Assembly (NCBI GenBank): GCA_017472905.1
Contig: JAFUNW010000026.1
Coordinates: 1 to 7,256 of the forward strand
DNA length: 7,256 nucleotides
DNA from: Bacteroidaceae bacterium
GTDB lineage: Bacteria; Bacteroidota; Bacteroidia; Bacteroidales; Bacteroidaceae
Reading direction: 5' to 3'
The number at the start of each line of letters is the position of its first letter. The stretch's first letter is position 1. Positions 6,379 to 7,256 of this stretch are shown in pieces. Under the pieces are notes generated by a model. The model made no database searches. It was not told the origin of the DNA and was given only the letters and a program-made list of their open reading frames with translations. The position numbers and the translations under genes are program-made.

Positions 6379-6526
6379 GAGCTGCCGGAGAAGTGCGAGT
6401 CGCTCCCAAAAATCTGCTGCACTGCAGACAACTTTTTGCCGTGCAGCAGACGAAACTCTGTTGCACGGCGGACGGAACTCTGCTGGGCAGCAGATTTTCA
6501 AGTGCGACTCGCGGATTTTCCAGCTC
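6379..6526. repeat. Structured palindromic repeat: four 22-bp-period units within nested inverted repeats
   Basis: Four related 16-bp units lie at 6413-6428, 6435-6450, 6457-6472 and 6479-6494, exactly 22 bp apart, with 6-bp spacers CAACTT, CGAAAC and CGGAAC. Each is a variant of TCTGCTG-NN-CAGCAGA, and the fourth matches that form perfectly. Units 2 and 3 pair with each other (6438-6450 with 6457-6469, 12 of 13 pairs plus one G-U). The outer units extend into a 12-bp perfect inverted repeat (6409-6420 with 6487-6498), continued by GCGAGTCGC (6395-6403) with GCGACTCGC (6504-6512), and weakly by GAGCTG (6379-6384) with CAGCTC (6521-6526). The whole could form one long hairpin or cruciform. It is visibly richer in GC than its surroundings. 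It resembles a REP/BIME-like intergenic element; copy number in the genome is unknown. Confidence 0.8.
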
Positions 6527-6539
6527 AGTCTAATCTCTT

Positions 6540-6615
6540 GTATATCAGGCTGACAATAATGAAATAGAGACGGTTACAGAAACAAAGACAGATTGAACGA
6601 TAAAAGACTCCGGAT
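6540..6615. other. Remaining intergenic sequence between the structured repeat and the right-hand terminator
   Basis: This stretch is A-rich on the plus strand. I see no gene, RNA motif or repeat in it. With the elements listed separately, it completes the 423-bp gap between murF and the Omp28-like gene. Confidence 0.6.
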
Positions 6616-6656
6616 AAAAGAAAAGAGGCTCTGTCGTTTATTCGGAGAGCCTCTTT
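6616..6656 (-). terminator. Rho-independent terminator of the Omp28-like gene
   Basis: AAAGAGGCTCT (6622-6632) and AGAGCCTCTTT (6646-6656) form a perfect 11-bp stem with a 13-base loop. On the minus strand the stem is followed by TTTTCTTTT (complement of 6616-6624), and it begins 22 bases after the stop of the minus-strand gene. It may also stop plus-strand transcripts, but less well, because only TTTCGTT follows on that side. Confidence 0.85.
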
Positions 6657-6678
6657 CGTTCATTAAATAATGAAATGG

Positions 6679-7256
6679 TTATTTCACTATGACTTTTTGG
6701 AGAGTTACGTTGTTGTCTGCAATAATTTTTGCGACAAAGATTCCACTTTGTCCAAGTGCGTCAACGCGTAAGGTTGTTCCTTTTTCAACAAGAGCCGAAG
6801 TATGGTTAATTAGCATTCCGCTAAGATTATACAACATCACTTCTGCATTTCCTTCGTGCATAAAGGTAACGTGTACTGCGCCTTTTCCGGATCTCGCGTA
6901 AGGAGCTTTTTCTCCTTCTGCCTCTTCAATCGCATTCGGATCTACATCGGAAATGGGTAAGACTGCAGCGTTGATAACGCGGCCGGTCGTATTGTCTATA
7001 AGGACAGATACGAGTTTCATTTTGTTCAGGTCGTTTATGTTTTCCGGAATTGGGTATCCCAATTCAATGGAGAACTCCTCTCCTCCGCTTACGGTTGCCG
7101 GAATTAATCCGGGCGTACCGTCAAAAGTAGTACACAAGATTGCTCGTGCCACGTCTTGGTATTCGATTTGCACATTTGCCTGTCCGTATTTACCGCCTTT
7201 TCCCCATTCTCCGAAAATCGGGTCGGTGAAATTTGCACGTCCGTTAGACTGATTGC
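6679..7256 (-). CDS. Omp28-like surface protein with Por/T9SS type A-like C-terminal tail, C-terminal fragment
   Basis: The frame is open to the right edge, giving at least 191 codons of a longer protein; the start lies outside the window. The first valine that could be read as a GTG start (7173) is internal, because the frame continues upstream as NGRANFTDPIFGEWGKGG. Residues following this (QDVARAILCTTFDGTPGLIP, then FSIELGYPIPENINDLNKMK and LVSVLIDNTTGRVINAA) resemble the Omp28-related family, where a beta-sandwich reads 'R..FG..G' and later 'VaxVxDxxTgxVxNA'. An acidic linker (NAIEEAEGEK) leads to about 60 residues typical of a Por secretion tail: VMLYNLSGMLI, then GQSGIFVAKI, ending KVIVK. 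In organisms with a type IX system such a tail directs export to the surface, where it is cleaved. The product is thus probably outer-membrane or surface-located. Its molecular function is unknown. The family call is from motif memory and is moderate; the tail call is stronger. Confidence 0.7.
   Translation of the reverse strand, partial: NQSNGRANFTDPIFGEWGKGGKYGQANVQIEYQDVARAILCTTFDGTPGLIPATVSGGEEFSIELGYPIPENINDLNKMKLVSVLIDNTTGRVINAAVLPISDVDPNAIEEAEGEKAPYARSGKGAVHVTFMHEGNAEVMLYNLSGMLINHTSALVEKGTTLRVDALGQSGIFVAKIIADNNVTLQKVIVK

Larger units (their letters stand above)
6254..6539. repeat. 11-bp perfect inverted repeat bounding the murF downstream region
   Basis: AAGAGATTAGA at 6254-6264, which starts inside the murF TAA, is matched by its exact complement TCTAATCTCTT at 6529-6539. 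The pair encloses the murF terminator and the structured tandem repeat, a span of 286 bp. No clear target-site duplication flanks the pair and no ORF for a transposase lies inside. It could be the ends of a small non-autonomous element or chance. Confidence 0.4.

Noticed and set aside
6413..6494. Possible CRISPR array because of the regular 22-bp period
   Set aside because: Only four degenerate 16-bp units with 6-bp spacers; far too short for spacers, and no cas genes are in the window.
6346..6567. 73-codon plus-strand ORF across the structured repeat
   Set aside because: Its sequence is simply the palindromic repeat units translated (Cys- and Arg-rich, internally repetitive), and a non-coding structural repeat explains it better.
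6679..7173. Reading the Omp28-like gene as complete from the GTG at 7173
   Set aside because: The frame stays open to the window edge with protein-like sequence upstream and no start context at 7173, so that valine is internal.

Overview
The window looks like chromosome of a gut-type Bacteroidales bacterium, probably Bacteroides or a close relative. This rests on the protein types, the AT-rich start regions without clear Shine-Dalgarno sites, -7 promoter boxes of the form TAnnTTTG, the pairing of a membrane diadenylate cyclase with folP, and an Omp28-like protein with a Por-type C-terminal tail. No species call is possible from sequence reading alone.

Layout. Positions 1-3165 (+) are the 3' end of a complex I (nuo) operon: the last 48 codons of nuoL, then complete nuoM and nuoN, the three antiporter-like proton-pumping membrane subunits. 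On the minus strand, folP (4826-3969) and cdaA (3945-3172) form a two-gene unit that converges on nuoN. The two stop codons lie inside one perfect 24-bp palindrome. folP diverges from murF (4948-6255, +) across 121 bp that hold a large imperfect palindrome and promoter-like boxes for both directions. murF ends in a good intrinsic terminator. The last gene (6679 to beyond the right edge, -) is the C-terminal part of an Omp28-like surface protein with its own terminator.

The 423 bp between murF and the Omp28-like gene are mostly non-coding. They hold the two terminators, an ordered structural repeat (four 16-bp palindromic units at an exact 22-bp period inside a long inverted repeat), and a possible promoter just upstream of that repeat.

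The genes are core housekeeping functions: energy conservation, c-di-AMP signalling, folate synthesis, peptidoglycan precursor synthesis and one envelope protein. I see no defence system, prophage, transposase or CRISPR array. The points most worth following up are the structured repeat after murF, the shared terminal palindrome of nuoN and cdaA, and a NuoM that has leucine where the E. coli subunit has its essential TM7 lysine.
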